A stretch of 13,305 nucleotides of DNA from Deltaproteobacteria bacterium (lineage in GTDB: Bacteria > Desulfobacterota > Deferrisomatia > Deferrisomatales > Deferrisomataceae): NCBI GenBank assembly GCA_013152215.1, contig JAADGT010000201.1, positions 1 to 13,305 on the forward strand, in the 5' to 3' direction. Both the position numbers and the translations under genes were made by a program. Positions 11,869-13,305 of the stretch are shown one piece after another. Position 1 is the first letter of the stretch. Every line of letters starts with the position of its first letter. The notes under the pieces are model-generated. The model was given only the letters and a program-made list of their open reading frames with translations. It was not told the origin of the DNA and did no database searches.

Positions 11869-13050
11869 TCAGCCTCCCGGCCCCACCATCCCCCGAAACA
11901 CCGCCTCCACGGCTTGGGCCACGTCGTCCCAGGTGCGGCCCCGCAGCGCCGCTCGAATCGTCGCCGAATCCCAGGGGTGCGCCAGGGCACGCGACAAGGC
12001 CGCCCGGAACGCCTCGGGGTCGCCGGGCTCCGCCAGAAAGCCCGTCCGGCCCTCCTCCACCCACTCGGGGATGCCGCCGACCCGCGTGGCCACCACCGGA
12101 ACCCCGCTCGCCAGCGCCTCCAACACCACGTTGGGGCACCCCTCGGCCCGGCTGGCGAGGCAGAAAATGTGAACCCGGGCGTAGAGGCCCGGCATCTCGT
12201 CGTGAGGCACCCGCCCCAGGAATTGAACCCGGCCCTCCAGGCCCAGGTCCCGGGCCAGGGCCTCCAAGCGTGGGCGCTCTGGGCCGTCGCCGGCCACCCA
12301 CAGCTCGGCCTCGGGCCCGAGCCCGGCAACGGCCCGAACCACCACGTCCACCCCCTTGCCGGGCACCAGGTTGCACGCGGTGAGCAAGCGCGGGGGCTCC
12401 GCCGTCGGCCTCTCCCGAGTGGAAAATCGGTCCAGGTCCACCCCGTTCGGTACCAGGTGGCACCGTGCGGGGTCCGCCCCCAAGACGATCATCCGCTCCC
12501 GAAGCCCCCGGCTCACTGCGACTAGGGCGTGCGCGTGCTGAAGGGTCCACCCCACTTGAGCCCCGATGCCCCGAAGATCGGGGTACAGGTTCACGTCCGT
12601 GCCCCGGGCGCTCACCACCACGGGCACGCCGAACCGCCGGCCCAGCCTCACGGCCGCATAGCCGTCCGGATACACGAAGTGCGCGTCGATGAGGTCGAAC
12701 GGCCCCTCCTCGCGCCACAGCCGCTCCACCGCCCCCCGGGCCCCTGCCGCCATGCTCCGGCCCTGGAAAAACCCACCCACGCCCGGAACCATGAAATACC
12801 TGGGGTGGCAGACTTTCCACCCGTTCCGTCGCTCCTCCCGGGGAATCCGGGAGAACACGTCCCATCTCGTCTTCCACGGAACGCGGGGGAAGAACGGAAC
12901 CGGCGCGACCACGGCCCACCGTTCGGCATACGCCCGGGCCCAGGCCTCCATCCGCCGAGCCACGAACCCGCCGAAGTCCGGCTGGATCTCATTGGGGAAG
13001 AGGGAGGTGAACGTGAGGACCCGCAGGCTCCGCCCGCTGGCTGCCGTCAT
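11869..13050 (-). CDS. GT4 family glycosyltransferase
   Basis: A 393-residue GT-B glycosyltransferase. Features in order: N-terminal VLTFTSLFPNE (11-21) with GGFV (27-30), DLIDAHFVYPDG (119-130), ARGTDVN (148-154), VPNGVDLDRF (200-209), AGDGPERP (253-260), and the E-x7-E donor motif at E303 and E311 followed by GVPVVATRVGG. The SLFPN / DAHFVYPDG / ARGTD combination is common among glycosyltransferases of bacterial exopolysaccharide clusters, including exosortase-linked ones. It would add one sugar to the lipid-linked repeat at the inner membrane. ATG 13050 overlaps the stop of the preceding gene by ATGA, with GGAG 11 bases upstream; the in-frame start at 13203 lies inside that gene. Donor and acceptor cannot be read from sequence. 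Confidence 0.93.
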   Translation of the reverse strand: MTAASGRSLRVLTFTSLFPNEIQPDFGGFVARRMEAWARAYAERWAVVAPVPFFPRVPWKTRWDVFSRIPREERRNGWKVCHPRYFMVPGVGGFFQGRSMAAGARGAVERLWREEGPFDLIDAHFVYPDGYAAVRLGRRFGVPVVVSARGTDVNLYPDLRGIGAQVGWTLQHAHALVAVSRGLRERMIVLGADPARCHLVPNGVDLDRFSTRERPTAEPPRLLTACNLVPGKGVDVVVRAVAGLGPEAELWVAGDGPERPRLEALARDLGLEGRVQFLGRVPHDEMPGLYARVHIFCLASRAEGCPNVVLEALASGVPVVATRVGGIPEWVEEGRTGFLAEPGDPEAFRAALSRALAHPWDSATIRAALRGRTWDDVAQAVEAVFRGMVGPGG

Positions 13051-13305
13051 CGGAGCGTGATCTCCGTCACCAAATAGGCAGCCGCCTGGTCCGGAGGGAC
13101 ATCCCGGCTGCGCCAGCCCTCGGGCGGGCGCTCCTGGGGCGGAAAGCCCGGCGGAGGGCGATGGCGTCCGTCGTCCGCGTTGCTCGGGGCCACCCGGATC
13201 CACTCCATGCCCGGGCTGGAGGGCTCGTCCGGGTCCCAGGCGATCACCGAGGTGGTCAGGGTGTCGCGCCTCACGGGCCAGGAGTGCCCCCGGTAGCGGA
13301 CCGAC
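13047..13305 (-). CDS. Unidentified protein, C-terminal end (enters from the right edge)
   Basis: An open frame enters at the right edge and ends with TGA at 13049-13047, sharing ATGA with the next start, so it is almost certainly a real gene in the same operon. About 85 residues are visible. They include a Trp/Asp/Pro-rich stretch (SVIAWDPDEPSSPGMEW), a Pro-rich central part and a regular end (AAAYLVTEITLR). I do not recognise the family. No membrane segment is seen. An in-frame GTG at 13274 exists, but the frame stays open upstream to the window edge, so the true start is probably outside. Confidence 0.7.
   Translation of the reverse strand, partial: SVRYRGHSWPVRRDTLTTSVIAWDPDEPSSPGMEWIRVAPSNADDGRHRPPPGFPPQERPPEGWRSRDVPPDQAAAYLVTEITLR

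Noticed and set aside
11861..12919. Long upstream extension of the acyltransferase frame
   Set aside because: It overlaps the GT4 gene in another phase and translates to low-complexity sequence; ATG 11860 directly after the GT4 stop is the sensible start.

Overview
The window is GC-rich bacterial DNA. Every gene I can support lies on the minus strand, so transcription runs from the right end to the left. Gene content and style suggest a deltaproteobacterium-like organism (Desulfobacterota or Deferrisomatota), but that placement is inference; no rRNA or other phylogenetic marker is present to fix it.

Right part (about 13305 down to 4538): a surface-polysaccharide locus. In transcription order it holds the C-terminal end of an unidentified protein, a GT4 glycosyltransferase, a membrane acyltransferase, an asparagine-synthetase-like amidotransferase, a small four-helix-bundle protein, a second GT4 glycosyltransferase, and a membrane-anchored heparinase II/III-like polysaccharide lyase. 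The amidotransferase and second glycosyltransferase resemble, from memory of the families, those linked to exosortase A / PEP-CTERM systems (TIGR03108-like and TIGR03088-like). No exosortase lies inside the window. Junctions are tight (an ATGA overlap at 13047-13050, gaps of 3, 8 and 27 bases, one 13-base overlap), except for a 343-base gene-free stretch upstream of the amidotransferase.

Middle part (4537 down to 2643): an HPt protein, two stand-alone receiver proteins and a PilZ protein form a phosphorelay-like cluster with no kinase in view. A good sigma-54 -24/-12 match lies just upstream of the HPt gene. A repeat-rich 229-base spacer with a perfect 19-bp inverted repeat splits the HPt gene from the receivers.

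Left part (2642 to 1): ligA (NAD-dependent DNA ligase) with its own sigma-70-like promoter, then a repeat-filled spacer, then the N-terminal part of an enoyl-CoA hydratase/isomerase cut by the window edge.

The most unusual content is a set of degenerate short tandem repeats (units of 7, 8 and 10 bases, several unrelated word families) filling most intergenic spaces. An octamer family, consensus near CTRGRARG, occurs at six loci. Arrays often come as inverted pairs: around the four-helix-bundle gene, in the spacer upstream of the amidotransferase, and inside the amidotransferase gene, where about 132 bases of repeat are read in frame as about 44 extra residues. Repeats also supply the amidotransferase stop codon and part of a glycosyltransferase N-terminus.
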